A DNA stretch of 64,000 bases from NCBI GenBank assembly GCA_943788245.1, contig CALSPN010000048.1:1-64000 (forward strand), given 5' to 3'. The notes under the pieces are model-generated. The model did no database searches, was not told the origin of the DNA, and saw only the letters and a program-made list of their open reading frames with translations. The stretch's first letter is position 1. Every line of letters begins with the position of its first letter. The translations under genes were made by a program, and so were the position numbers. Of the stretch, positions 10,334 to 18,615 are shown piece after piece. The DNA comes from an uncultured Verrucomicrobiae bacterium. GTDB lineage: Bacteria; Verrucomicrobiota; Verrucomicrobiia; Limisphaerales; AAA164-E04.

Positions 10334-11431
10334 ATGAAGGCATCAATGGTTGACGTCACTAACAGGGATCGGATTCACGCTTTGGCCGATCGAATCATGG
10401 CAGGCGGATCGGTAGATCGCGACGAGGCGCTTTGGATGTTTCATCTGGAAAGTCAGGCGGATATCACCGATCTGATGTCGGCGGCCAACCGATTGCGGGA
10501 GCATTTTAAAGGCAACAAAATCCATCTCTGCTCCATCGTCAATGCCAAAGCCGGCGGGTGTTCCGAAAACTGCAAGTTCTGCTCTCAATCTGCTGCCTAC
10601 ACCACCGAATCTCCGCGCTATGGTTTTATTGATCCAGAACCTGTCAGTGAGGCCTCCAAAGAAGCCGAACAGAACAACGTGACCGCTGTGGGCTTGGTCG
10701 CAGCGTGGAAAGGCTTGCGCGAAGGCCCCGTCCTGGATGAGGTCTGTGACCGCATCCGTGAAATGGCTGCGGATGGCAAGGTAAGGCCTGATGCCTCCCT
10801 TGGGCTGATCGACAGCCAGCAGGTAGCTGACCGCCTTAAAGACGCTGGACTGGCCTGTTACGGTCACAATCTGGAAAGTTCGCGCCGATTCTTCCCTGAG
10901 CATTGTACCACCCACACTTTCGAAGATCGCTTGCAAACGATCAAATACCTCAAGAATGCCGGAATCAAAATCTGCAGCGGCGGTATCATTGGTATGGGGG
11001 AAACGCGGGAAGATCGTTGCGATATGGCAATGCAACTACGCGAGATCGGGGCGAGTGTGGTACCGGTCAACTTTTTGAACCCCATCGAAGGTACGCCCTA
11101 CGAAACGATGAAGCCACTGGCTCCGATGGAAATCCTGAAAACAATCGCATGCTTCAGGTTTATTCTACCCCAACAGGAAATCATGGTGGCAGGTGGCCGG
11201 ACCGTTAATTTGAGGGATCTCCAGAGCATGGTCTTCATGGCGGGCGCAAGCGCGCTCATGGTGGGAAATTATCTGACGACACTGAACCAGCCTGCGGAGC
11301 AGGATCTCCAGATGCTGAAGGATCTGGGATTGGATCCTGACTGGGAGCCTCACGAAGATATGGAAAGCGATGGGTGTGGATCCAATGATGCCTGTGGTTG
11401 CGCTTCCAAAGAAGAGCCGGTCACGGCCTGA
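10334..11431 (+). CDS. bioB: Biotin synthase
   Basis: Radical SAM enzyme that inserts sulfur into dethiobiotin. The SAM-binding Fe-S motif CSENCKFCSQ (Cys-x3-Cys-x2-Cys) lies near residue 75, and GLACYGHNLESS and ICSGGIIGMGE are typical BioB segments. ATG 10334 (MKASMVDV) is chosen; ATG 10346 or an upstream TTG are alternatives. The C-terminus ends in an unusual cysteine-rich tail (DGCGSNDACGCAS) of about 20 residues beyond the catalytic barrel. No other biotin gene is nearby, but the biotin-dependent pyruvate carboxylase at 32.7-36.3 kb is an obvious consumer. Confidence 0.95.
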   Translation: MKASMVDVTNRDRIHALADRIMAGGSVDRDEALWMFHLESQADITDLMSAANRLREHFKGNKIHLCSIVNAKAGGCSENCKFCSQSAAYTTESPRYGFIDPEPVSEASKEAEQNNVTAVGLVAAWKGLREGPVLDEVCDRIREMAADGKVRPDASLGLIDSQQVADRLKDAGLACYGHNLESSRRFFPEHCTTHTFEDRLQTIKYLKNAGIKICSGGIIGMGETREDRCDMAMQLREIGASVVPVNFLNPIEGTPYETMKPLAPMEILKTIACFRFILPQQEIMVAGGRTVNLRDLQSMVFMAGASALMVGNYLTTLNQPAEQDLQMLKDLGLDPDWEPHEDMESDGCGSNDACGCASKEEPVTA

Positions 11432-11474
11432 GCTCAAGCGTTCACACCTTTTTTTATCTCTCGCATGCCGGCAG

Positions 11475-12290
11475 ATGTTTCAGGGAGATCAGGGGAGAAA
11501 CAAGGACGGATATCTCGGGCAGACCATTCAGGTGGATCGGGAGCTGACCAGACTGAAGAATCAATCCATCCCTCTGGGCTGGATGACAGAATCGCTTCCT
11601 ACTGGGCATGATGATTCGTTGATGTTCATGCATCGCTCCGCTGTTTCAGCGTCGGCTCCTTCCATTTTGATCACGGCAGGCATTCATGGCGACGAACCCG
11701 CCACAACGATTTCTCTGTGCCAACTCATCTTGGAGGATGCTTTACCGAAAAACATCACTTACGCTGTTTTCCCATGCCTGAATCCGCGTGGGATGCGGAT
11801 ATCCCGCCGTGAAACACCGGAAGGAGTGGACCTGAATCGTGACTTCTTGGAAGCAGAAACAAAAGAAGTCCGAACCGAATTGAAAAAACTTCGAGAGTTC
11901 GAATCATTTGAAGTTGCCATATTACTGCATGAGGATTGGGAGGCGAACGGATTTTACTTGTATGAGCTCACGCAGCCGAACAAGCCTCCTCGGTTTGGGA
12001 GGTCTGTCCTTGATGCCGTTTCAAAGGTTTGCCCGATCGAAAAAAATGCCCTGGTTGAAGGCCATGAAGCAGATCGCGGATTGATCCACCCCCCCTACCA
12101 TCAGGAGCAACGGCAGGACTGGCCGGAAGCATTCTACATGATGCACAACAAGACCGACCATTCATTGACTCTGGAGGCACCATCAGACTTTGACATGCAA
12201 GTCCGAATGAAAGCCTTGATGAGAGCGGTTTTGACAACAGCCGAGCTGGTGAGCGGCAAGGAAATATCAATAGTTAGGACCGACCCCTAA
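11475..12290 (+). CDS. M14-type zinc carboxypeptidase / succinylglutamate desuccinylase-like protein
   Basis: About 271 residues from ATG 11475; longer versions overlapping bioB lack family sequence. The zinc-binding His-x-x-Glu is in LITAGIHGDEPA, the substrate-anchoring region reads CLNPRGMRISRRETPEGVDL followed by NRDF, and a late catalytic Glu is in LTLEAPSD. This pattern fits small M14 peptidases such as the MpaA murein peptide amidase group. No signal peptide is seen, so a cytoplasmic role in peptide or cell-wall recycling is inferred. The substrate cannot be read from sequence. It runs convergently into dtd, with only one base between the two genes. Confidence 0.75.
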   Translation: MFQGDQGRNKDGYLGQTIQVDRELTRLKNQSIPLGWMTESLPTGHDDSLMFMHRSAVSASAPSILITAGIHGDEPATTISLCQLILEDALPKNITYAVFPCLNPRGMRISRRETPEGVDLNRDFLEAETKEVRTELKKLREFESFEVAILLHEDWEANGFYLYELTQPNKPPRFGRSVLDAVSKVCPIEKNALVEGHEADRGLIHPPYHQEQRQDWPEAFYMMHNKTDHSLTLEAPSDFDMQVRMKALMRAVLTTAELVSGKEISIVRTDP

Positions 12291-12291
12291 T

Positions 12292-12744
12292 TTATTCACG
12301 GCGTTTGGAATCGATTGAAATAGTAACGGGGCCGTCATTGATGAGTGCAACTTTCATATCGGCACCGAAAATACCGGTTGGGACAGTCTTGCCGATGGCT
12401 AGCTCCAGGGTCTGAATAAAGGCTTGGTAAAGCGGCACGGCGACTTCGGGGGGAGCCGATCGAATGTAGGAAGGGCGGTTTCCTTTTTTGGTGCTGGCAT
12501 GAAGCGTGAATTGACTGATGACCAGCACCTCGCCTTCCACGTCGGAAAGGGAGAGATTCATTTTATCATCAAGATCAGCAAAAATCCTGAGGCGAGCTAT
12601 TTTTCCAACAAGCCAATCGATATCTTCCTGGATATCCTCCGACTCAATGCCGAGCAAAACCAGAAGCCCGCAACCTATTTCCCCATGAATTTTCCCTTCA
12701 ATGGTGACGGAAGCCTCGACAACACGTTGAATGACAATGCGCAT
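12292..12744 (-). CDS. dtd: D-aminoacyl-tRNA deacylase
   Basis: Removes D-amino acids (and mischarged glycine) from tRNA. At 150 residues it is the normal family length. The start MRIVIQRVVEASVTIEGK, the SQFTLHAST motif around residues 77-85 and the late NDGPVTISID motif are both halves of the DTD active site. Nothing is missing. It is the last gene of a minus-strand set pgsA-pgpA-dtd with gaps under 40 bases, so co-transcription is likely although the functions are unrelated. Confidence 0.96.
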   Translation of the reverse strand: MRIVIQRVVEASVTIEGKIHGEIGCGLLVLLGIESEDIQEDIDWLVGKIARLRIFADLDDKMNLSLSDVEGEVLVISQFTLHASTKKGNRPSYIRSAPPEVAVPLYQAFIQTLELAIGKTVPTGIFGADMKVALINDGPVTISIDSKRRE

Positions 12745-12782
12745 GCACGTGAGTGTATGTCATGGAATTCTCAGATCCAGAA

Positions 12783-13304
12783 TCAAAACAGAGCGAAGAT
12801 CAGGCACAGGACCAGATTGACGTATCCAGCAGCAAGGATATCGTCCATGACCACTCCCCAGCCTCGTGGCCATTTTTGGCTCGGGCCAACCGGCCATGGT
12901 TTCCAGATATCAAATATCCTGAACAGAATGAAGACAGCCAGATGAAGTCCGATTGCTTGATGCGACAGGAGACTGCCCGTCTCCGTAAGTTGCATATGAA
13001 TCTGAGGGTTGAATAAAGCAACACCCAGGTAGCACACAGGCACCGCTACGAATTCATCCAGTACCACACATCCGGGGTCGCGCTGATGGAGCACTTTTTC
13101 TGCGGCACCGCAGCACCATACACTGAAAAGAATCATTACGATACTGAGGGCGAGCGCTCCCCATATCCCAGCCCACTGGAACAAAGCGATAGAAAAGGGA
13201 ATCGCAAACAGAGTTCCCCAGGTACCCGGCGCCTTGGGAAGATGGCCGATAGGGCCTAGGCATGCCAATGTTGATGTCCAGTGTGTTTTTTCGGAGGAAC
13301 TCAT
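12783..13304 (-). CDS. pgpA: Phosphatidylglycerophosphatase A
   Basis: Integral membrane phosphatase that turns phosphatidylglycerol phosphate into phosphatidylglycerol. 173 residues, with the family opening GPIGHLPKAPGTWGTLFAIP, several hydrophobic segments and the conserved acidic motif DPGCVVLDEFVAVPV. It lies 35 bases downstream of pgsA, which makes its substrate, so the two steps are encoded side by side. The order pgsA-pgpA supports the assignment over other small membrane phosphatases. Confidence 0.92.
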   Translation of the reverse strand: MSSSEKTHWTSTLACLGPIGHLPKAPGTWGTLFAIPFSIALFQWAGIWGALALSIVMILFSVWCCGAAEKVLHQRDPGCVVLDEFVAVPVCYLGVALFNPQIHMQLTETGSLLSHQAIGLHLAVFILFRIFDIWKPWPVGPSQKWPRGWGVVMDDILAAGYVNLVLCLIFALF

Positions 13305-13339
13305 GCTTTAAGTATAAGAGAGATGAACGGGATCATCCC

Positions 13340-13930
13340 TCACATATCATCGAGATAAATCTCTCGATTCTTCCAGAGATACACCATACCTGAATAGAAA
13401 GTAAGGGCGACAGTCACCCATTGCGCCAACACGGTAAAGGAAACGACCCAAGGCTGTTCTCCGATGTGCCACCCAAAAACAACTTGGCCGAGCGTTCCCC
13501 AGTTTGGATAACTGATCATCACCAGAACGGAGAGAATCGCCGTTATCTGCGAGATCGTTTTGTGTTTACCAAAACGTTCAGCAGCCAATACGATATTTTT
13601 TGAGGCAGCCAGGAGCCGTAACCCAGTGATTGTCAACTCTCGGGCAACGATGATGATCACCATCCAGGCAGACATGAGGTCCAATCCAACAAAGGCAATA
13701 AAAGCCGATCCAGTAAGAATTTTATCTGCCAGCGGATCCATTAATTTGCCAAAATCGGTGATCAGATTATCGCGACGAGCAATTTTCCCATCAAAATAAT
13801 CCGTCAGACTGGCAATACCGAATAGGATCAATGAGAGGCTGTGGTGATAAGGTATTCCAGAGAACAAGACTGCCAGAAAAACAACGGTCAGCACAAAACG
13901 AGCGACGGTGAGTTGATTTGGAATGTTCAT
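13340..13930 (-). CDS. pgsA: CDP-diacylglycerol-glycerol-3-phosphate 3-phosphatidyltransferase
   Basis: Makes phosphatidylglycerol phosphate from CDP-diacylglycerol and glycerol 3-phosphate in the inner membrane. From ATG 13930 (MNIPNQLTVARFVL) it is 196 residues, the usual length; a longer open frame upstream lacks family sequence. The CDP-alcohol phosphotransferase motif is complete: DYFDGKIARRD followed by DFGKLMDPLAD. Several membrane segments follow. It heads the pgsA-pgpA-dtd set and diverges from the zinc-ribbon gene at 14055. Confidence 0.95.
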   Translation of the reverse strand: MNIPNQLTVARFVLTVVFLAVLFSGIPYHHSLSLILFGIASLTDYFDGKIARRDNLITDFGKLMDPLADKILTGSAFIAFVGLDLMSAWMVIIIVARELTITGLRLLAASKNIVLAAERFGKHKTISQITAILSVLVMISYPNWGTLGQVVFGWHIGEQPWVVSFTVLAQWVTVALTFYSGMVYLWKNREIYLDDM

Positions 13931-14054
13931 TATAGCCTGTCCGGACCTGCTGTTGACAGGATCTGTTTGGATATAAAACAAACCAGAGGAGCTTGGCAAT
14001 CCTTTGTATTTTTAATTGGGTTTTTAAACATAGGTTGCTAGGTAATAGGGCGCG

Positions 14055-14519
14055 ATGGGCAGAGCATACCGATATCATTGCGAACGATGCGGCTACAGAG
14101 CGGATGTCTGCGGAGCGCACGTAGAGGCATCCGGTTTTCAGATGACCACTATCCACTGTAAAGATTGCCGCTGTCTTTACGATGTCTTGAGTCGGGTCGA
14201 GCTGGATCGACCTGTTGCTGACGGAACAAAAGACGCCCATCCTGCACGCCATTTGCATCTCTCAGAAAGCAAATGGCGAGAGCTTGAGCATAGATTCAGC
14301 CTTACTTCAGGCTCATTGCCTCGCAAGAAGGAACTACATTTTAAAATAAAAACTGCCTCTCCGTTTCAAAACCGATTGACGCAGCTTTGCTACCAGCTCG
14401 TGTTGGAATGCCCCATCAAGATCACACATCGGGTCCGCTGCTGGAAGGAGCCGGGGCGATGCCCGAGATGCCGTGATTATCTGGAGCGCGCTGCCCTCCC
14501 ATTCCGTGAGTGGGATTGA
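14055..14519 (+). CDS. Hypothetical protein with zinc-ribbon cysteine pairs
   Basis: A 154-residue soluble protein of unknown function. Cysteine pairs appear at the N-terminus (YHCERCGY), around residue 35 (IHCKDCRC) and near the C-terminus (GRCPRCRDYLERA), spaced like zinc ribbons. The middle is basic and rich in Arg/His. There is no signal peptide or membrane segment. It diverges from pgsA with about 120 bases between. Nucleic-acid or protein binding would be a guess only. Confidence 0.65.
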   Translation: MGRAYRYHCERCGYRADVCGAHVEASGFQMTTIHCKDCRCLYDVLSRVELDRPVADGTKDAHPARHLHLSESKWRELEHRFSLTSGSLPRKKELHFKIKTASPFQNRLTQLCYQLVLECPIKITHRVRCWKEPGRCPRCRDYLERAALPFREWD

Positions 14520-14531
14520 AGCCTGCAGACC

Positions 14532-14906
14532 TTGTTTGAAGACAGAATTTTGGACGGAAACAACAATCCCAGCTATTATAATCATATGGATGCCTGCAAA
14601 TCACCCACTCAGTTACGACGAGTCATCAACGCCTGCCTTGCAGGTTCATCAGCTCCTCTGGGAGTCGATATGGTTTCATCCTGGGGATCGTATTTTCTGA
14701 GGGATCAAGATGGAGATTCAGCTTCTCCTGGTGTAATCACAATGACGTATGCTGTGATGTTTGGTCTGAGTTTGATTTTATCGATGTTCCTGGCGAGATG
14801 GCAGTGGCGACGGTCCTCTCAATCCACTCAAATGTATGAGATCCTTGTGACCGGAACCTGGATGCTCATATGCTTTATGTTATCTGCAAGACCAAGGATG
14901 TGGTAG
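14532..14906 (+). CDS. Possible small membrane protein
   Basis: A possible 124-residue gene 12 bases after the zinc-ribbon gene; an internal start at 14586 (MDACKSPTQLRRVIN) would give 106. Two hydrophobic stretches, ITMTYAVMFGLSLILSMFLA and MYEILVTGTWMLICFML, look like membrane helices, with a basic segment between. No family recognised. Another frame overlaps it (14473-14700) and coding character is not decisive. Confidence 0.35.
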   Translation: MFEDRILDGNNNPSYYNHMDACKSPTQLRRVINACLAGSSAPLGVDMVSSWGSYFLRDQDGDSASPGVITMTYAVMFGLSLILSMFLARWQWRRSSQSTQMYEILVTGTWMLICFMLSARPRMW

Positions 14907-14993
14907 TCTGAAATCTACAAAACGCAATCCGACAAGAAGACTCTTGCATTCAAGGCGTTCAGTTCTATTTTGGGTGCCTAACAAAAACTAGAA

Positions 14994-17048
14994 ATGATCA
15001 CTGCAACCATGCAAAAGAAACCATTGCTCGAAACGATGCATCCATTTGTTTACCTGTTGTCAGCCTTTTGCCTGATCATGTCGGCTGCCGGCGCTGACAA
15101 ACCAGCGCTTGATATCTCGGGCTGGAACCGAGACACGCGCCCACAGGACGATTTTTTTGAATTCGCCAACGGCGGTTGGCTAAAAAACACAGAGATCCCC
15201 TCCGACAAGACACGATGGGGGTCGTTTGTTATCCTCGCGGAGGAGAGCCGGGATGCGGTGCAGGCCATCATTGATGAACTGAGTGCCAAAGATGGGTTGA
15301 AAAATGGATCAAACCCACAAAAAATTCGCGACCTTTACCGCAGTTTCATGAATGAGGAACGCGTCGAGGAACTCGGCGTTGCCCCCATCAAGGCCTATCT
15401 GCAAGTGATTGAAGGCATCTCGAGTAAAAACGAGTTCGGTAATATCTGGGCAGAGGCAGGCAGATTGGGCATCTCCAACCCCATCGGAGCCTACATCAAT
15501 CAAGACGGCAAAGACTCCACTCGTTATGCACTCTACTTCACTCAAAGTGGTTTGGGATTACCCGATCGCGATTACTACTTCCAGGATGACGAACGCTCAA
15601 CCGGACTTAAGGAGGCCTATCGCACCATGCTCGCCAGACTGTTTGATCTGGCAGAATTAAGTGATGGCTTGAAAAAATCAGAAACCATCTTTGCGCTGGA
15701 GCAACGCATCGCCGGCGCTCACTGGACACGTGTCGAAAACCGGGACCGCATCAAAACCTACAACAAAAAGACAAGGGAAGAAATCAAAGGCATGCTGCCA
15801 GCTTTTGATTTGAAGACATTCCTGGAAGTAAGCGGTGTCGCAAATGAATCTTCCTTCATTGTCCGTCAACCCTCATTCCTTGAGGGATTGAATGCAACCA
15901 TCAGGGAAGCCTCCCTGAGCGATTGGAAAGATTATTTCAAAGCACGTGTTCTTATTGATTTTGCTCCTTACCTGAGCGAACCCTTCGCTCAAGCACATTT
16001 TGAATTTTACAATAAGACCCTGGGCGGCCAGGAAGAACCGGAACCACGGGCAAGACGTGCGGTCAATCTGGTCAATGGGTCACTGGGCGAACTCATCGGC
16101 AAGGAATATGTGCAACGCAATTTCCCACCGGAGGCCAAGGCACGCATGCTGGATCTGGTAGGCAACCTCAAAGTAGCGATGAAGCAGAGTATCGAGAACC
16201 TGGAATGGATGACCACTCCAACCAAAGTCGCGGCACTCGAAAAACTCAAAAAATTCAATACCAAAATCGGGTACCCGGACAAGTGGAAGGATTATTCCGG
16301 CCTGACGATTGCCCCGGATGATCTGGTAGGCAATATCATTCGATCAGCCGGCTTTGAGCACGAGCGGGAAATCAGCAAACTCAGTAAACCTGTAGACCAA
16401 ACCGAATGGTTCATGACACCGCAAACGGTCAACGCCTATTACAACCCTTCCATGAACGAGATCGTGTTTCCCGCCGCCATCCTCCAGCCGCCTTTCTTCA
16501 ATATGAAGGCAGATGATGCGGTCAACTACGGTGCGATAGGGATGGTGATTGGTCATGAGATAGGTCATGGATTTGATGATCAGGGCCGCAAATCCGATGG
16601 AGACGGCAACCTGCGAGATTGGTGGACAGAGGAGGATGCCAAGGCATACGAGGCACGCACTTCCAAACTGGTTGCACAATATGAAAAATTTGAACCTGAA
16701 TCCGGATTTTTCGTGAATGGACAACTCACGCTGGGTGAAAACATTGGCGATCTTGGAGGTATCACGCTCGCTTACCGCGCATACCTTGAATCGATGAAAG
16801 GAAAATGGCCTCCGATGGTGGATGGTCTCACTGGAGAACAACGATTTTTCCTGTCGCTCGCTCAAATCTGGCGTATCAAACAACGCACAGAAACAACCAT
16901 ACGCCGATTAAAAACCGATACTCACTCACCACCTAAGTTCAGAGTCAATGGACCTGTCCGAAATTTTGACGACTTCTACAAAGCCTTTAATGTGAAGGCA
17001 AAAGACAGCATGTGGCTAGCCCCGGAAGAACGTGTCCAGATTTGGTAG
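14994..17048 (+). CDS. M13 family zinc metallopeptidase (neprilysin/PepO-like)
   Basis: A secreted or envelope peptidase for oligopeptides. From the start at 14994 (15009 is an alternative) it has 684 residues, standard for the family. A signal peptide ends near SAAGADKPALD. The N-terminal peptidase half reads QDDFFEFANGGWLKN. In the C-terminal domain the zinc motif VIGHEIGHGFDDQG and the third-ligand motif GENIGDLGG are both present, and the protein ends with the typical VQIW. All catalytic residues expected are visible. asnS follows about 60 bases later but is unrelated in function. Confidence 0.95.
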   Translation: MITATMQKKPLLETMHPFVYLLSAFCLIMSAAGADKPALDISGWNRDTRPQDDFFEFANGGWLKNTEIPSDKTRWGSFVILAEESRDAVQAIIDELSAKDGLKNGSNPQKIRDLYRSFMNEERVEELGVAPIKAYLQVIEGISSKNEFGNIWAEAGRLGISNPIGAYINQDGKDSTRYALYFTQSGLGLPDRDYYFQDDERSTGLKEAYRTMLARLFDLAELSDGLKKSETIFALEQRIAGAHWTRVENRDRIKTYNKKTREEIKGMLPAFDLKTFLEVSGVANESSFIVRQPSFLEGLNATIREASLSDWKDYFKARVLIDFAPYLSEPFAQAHFEFYNKTLGGQEEPEPRARRAVNLVNGSLGELIGKEYVQRNFPPEAKARMLDLVGNLKVAMKQSIENLEWMTTPTKVAALEKLKKFNTKIGYPDKWKDYSGLTIAPDDLVGNIIRSAGFEHEREISKLSKPVDQTEWFMTPQTVNAYYNPSMNEIVFPAAILQPPFFNMKADDAVNYGAIGMVIGHEIGHGFDDQGRKSDGDGNLRDWWTEEDAKAYEARTSKLVAQYEKFEPESGFFVNGQLTLGENIGDLGGITLAYRAYLESMKGKWPPMVDGLTGEQRFFLSLAQIWRIKQRTETTIRRLKTDTHSPPKFRVNGPVRNFDDFYKAFNVKAKDSMWLAPEERVQIW

Positions 17049-17106
17049 AGATGATCAAATCTTTCTTGTCATCTGACAGTATGAAATTTCATGATGGGGT
17101 GAGACA

Positions 17107-18495
17107 ATGATACGCCGAACACTGGTAAAAAAAGCACTCAACGCAAAAGAACCAGAGGACGAAATCCGAATTGAGGGCTGGGTTCGTACGCGGCGGGATG
17201 CGAAGGCATTTTCATTTGTTGAAATCAACGACGGTACCAGCCTCGCGAATTTGCAGATCATCATTGATGCCACTCTTTCCGATTACGAAACGGAGATTGT
17301 AAAAGTGACGACAGGTGCAGCAATCCGTGTTCACGGGAAACTGACACTGTCCCAGGGTAAGAACCAGGGTTGGGAGGTCATTGCGACTGCTTTCGAAGTC
17401 ATTGGACAAGCCGACGCAAGCTATCCATTGCAGAAAAAGGGTCACAGTCTGGAATTCCTAAGGGAGATTGCACATCTTCGCCCGCGATCCAACCTGTTTG
17501 GCTGCGTCTTCAGGGTCCGAAGCCGACTGGCTCATGCCGTGCATCAATTTTTCCAAGGACGGGATTTCATTTACATCCACACCCCCATCATCACTGCCAG
17601 TGATTGTGAAGGCGCTGGGGAAATGTTCAAGGTCACCACCATCGACCCTGCCAAACCTCCCTTGAAAGACGGGCAGGTTGATTATGGCAAGGATTTCTTT
17701 GAAAAGCCTAGTTACTTGACAGTGAGTGGCCAGCTGGCAGCAGAAGTGTTCGCATGCTCCATGTCGAACGTTTACACATTTGGCCCCACTTTTCGTGCAG
17801 AGAACTCCAACACCACGCGACACGCCAGTGAATTCTGGATGATTGAACCAGAAATGGCTTTTTGTGATTTGCAGGAAGACATGGATGTGGCAGAGACTTT
17901 TGTCAAATACCTGATCGACGACATACTCAAGCATTGTGCTGCGGACATGACGTTTTTCTCAAAGTTTGTGGACAAAGGTTTGAAGGATCGATTGCAGTGG
18001 GTCCTGGATCGTCCCTTCGAAAGGGTCAGCTATGCGGAAGCAATTGATATCCTGCTCCAGTCGGGACAGACATTTGAGTATCCCGTCGATTACGGGCTGA
18101 ACCTCCAATCAGAACACGAACGCTATCTGACAGAAAAACACTTCAAGTGTCCGGTAACGGTTTACAATTACCCAAAAACCATCAAACCATTTTACATGCG
18201 AGCCAACGACGATGGTAAAACAGTGGCAGCCATGGATGTACTGGTCCCGGGAATTGGGGAGATCGTCGGGGGCAGCCAAAGGGAAGAACGGCTTGAGGTT
18301 CTTGAAAAACATCTGGAGCACCATGAATTGAGCAAGGAAGATTACGGATGGTATCTTGACCTGCGAAGATTTGGCTCCGTCCCTCATAGCGGCTTCGGAA
18401 TGGGATTCGAACGTATGTTGATGTTTGTGACGGGCGTGTCCAATATACGCGACGTCATTCCTTTCGCTAGAACACCCGGAAACGCCGAGTTTTAA
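17107..18495 (+). CDS. asnS: Asparaginyl-tRNA synthetase
   Basis: Charges tRNA-Asn with asparagine. 462 residues, the normal length. An N-terminal anticodon-binding OB fold ([20 protein letters not shown]) is followed by the class II catalytic core: motif 2 around [20 protein letters not shown] and motif 3 [15 protein letters not shown] near the C-terminus. The NTTRH form of motif 2 favours asparagine over aspartate enzymes. The ATG at 17107 has a purine-rich GGGGTGAG nearby upstream. Confidence 0.97.
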   Translation: MIRRTLVKKALNAKEPEDEIRIEGWVRTRRDAKAFSFVEINDGTSLANLQIIIDATLSDYETEIVKVTTGAAIRVHGKLTLSQGKNQGWEVIATAFEVIGQADASYPLQKKGHSLEFLREIAHLRPRSNLFGCVFRVRSRLAHAVHQFFQGRDFIYIHTPIITASDCEGAGEMFKVTTIDPAKPPLKDGQVDYGKDFFEKPSYLTVSGQLAAEVFACSMSNVYTFGPTFRAENSNTTRHASEFWMIEPEMAFCDLQEDMDVAETFVKYLIDDILKHCAADMTFFSKFVDKGLKDRLQWVLDRPFERVSYAEAIDILLQSGQTFEYPVDYGLNLQSEHERYLTEKHFKCPVTVYNYPKTIKPFYMRANDDGKTVAAMDVLVPGIGEIVGGSQREERLEVLEKHLEHHELSKEDYGWYLDLRRFGSVPHSGFGMGFERMLMFVTGVSNIRDVIPFARTPGNAEF

Positions 18496-18541
18496 GTCTG
18501 CCTGAGACACGCGCTACAGCCTGCAGGAAAAAGGTACCCCG

Positions 18542-18571
18542 TGGACCAATGATGATTTTATGCATTATCAT
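18542..18571 (+). promoter_or_regulatory. Candidate promoter of the FecR/CHASE2 pair
   Basis: TGGACC (18542-18547) and TATCAT (18566-18571) are separated by 18 bases. Initiation would fall near 18578, downstream of a possible TTG start at 18574 and upstream of the ATG pair at 18616, which supports the later start. Confidence 0.35.
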
Positions 18572-18615
18572 GATTGAGAATCGGCGCGTTTTCTGCTCCT
18601 GTCCTTGATGAACTT

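Noticed and set aside
10343-11035. 230-codon open frame on the minus strand
   Set aside because: It is antisense to bioB, whose motifs are complete.
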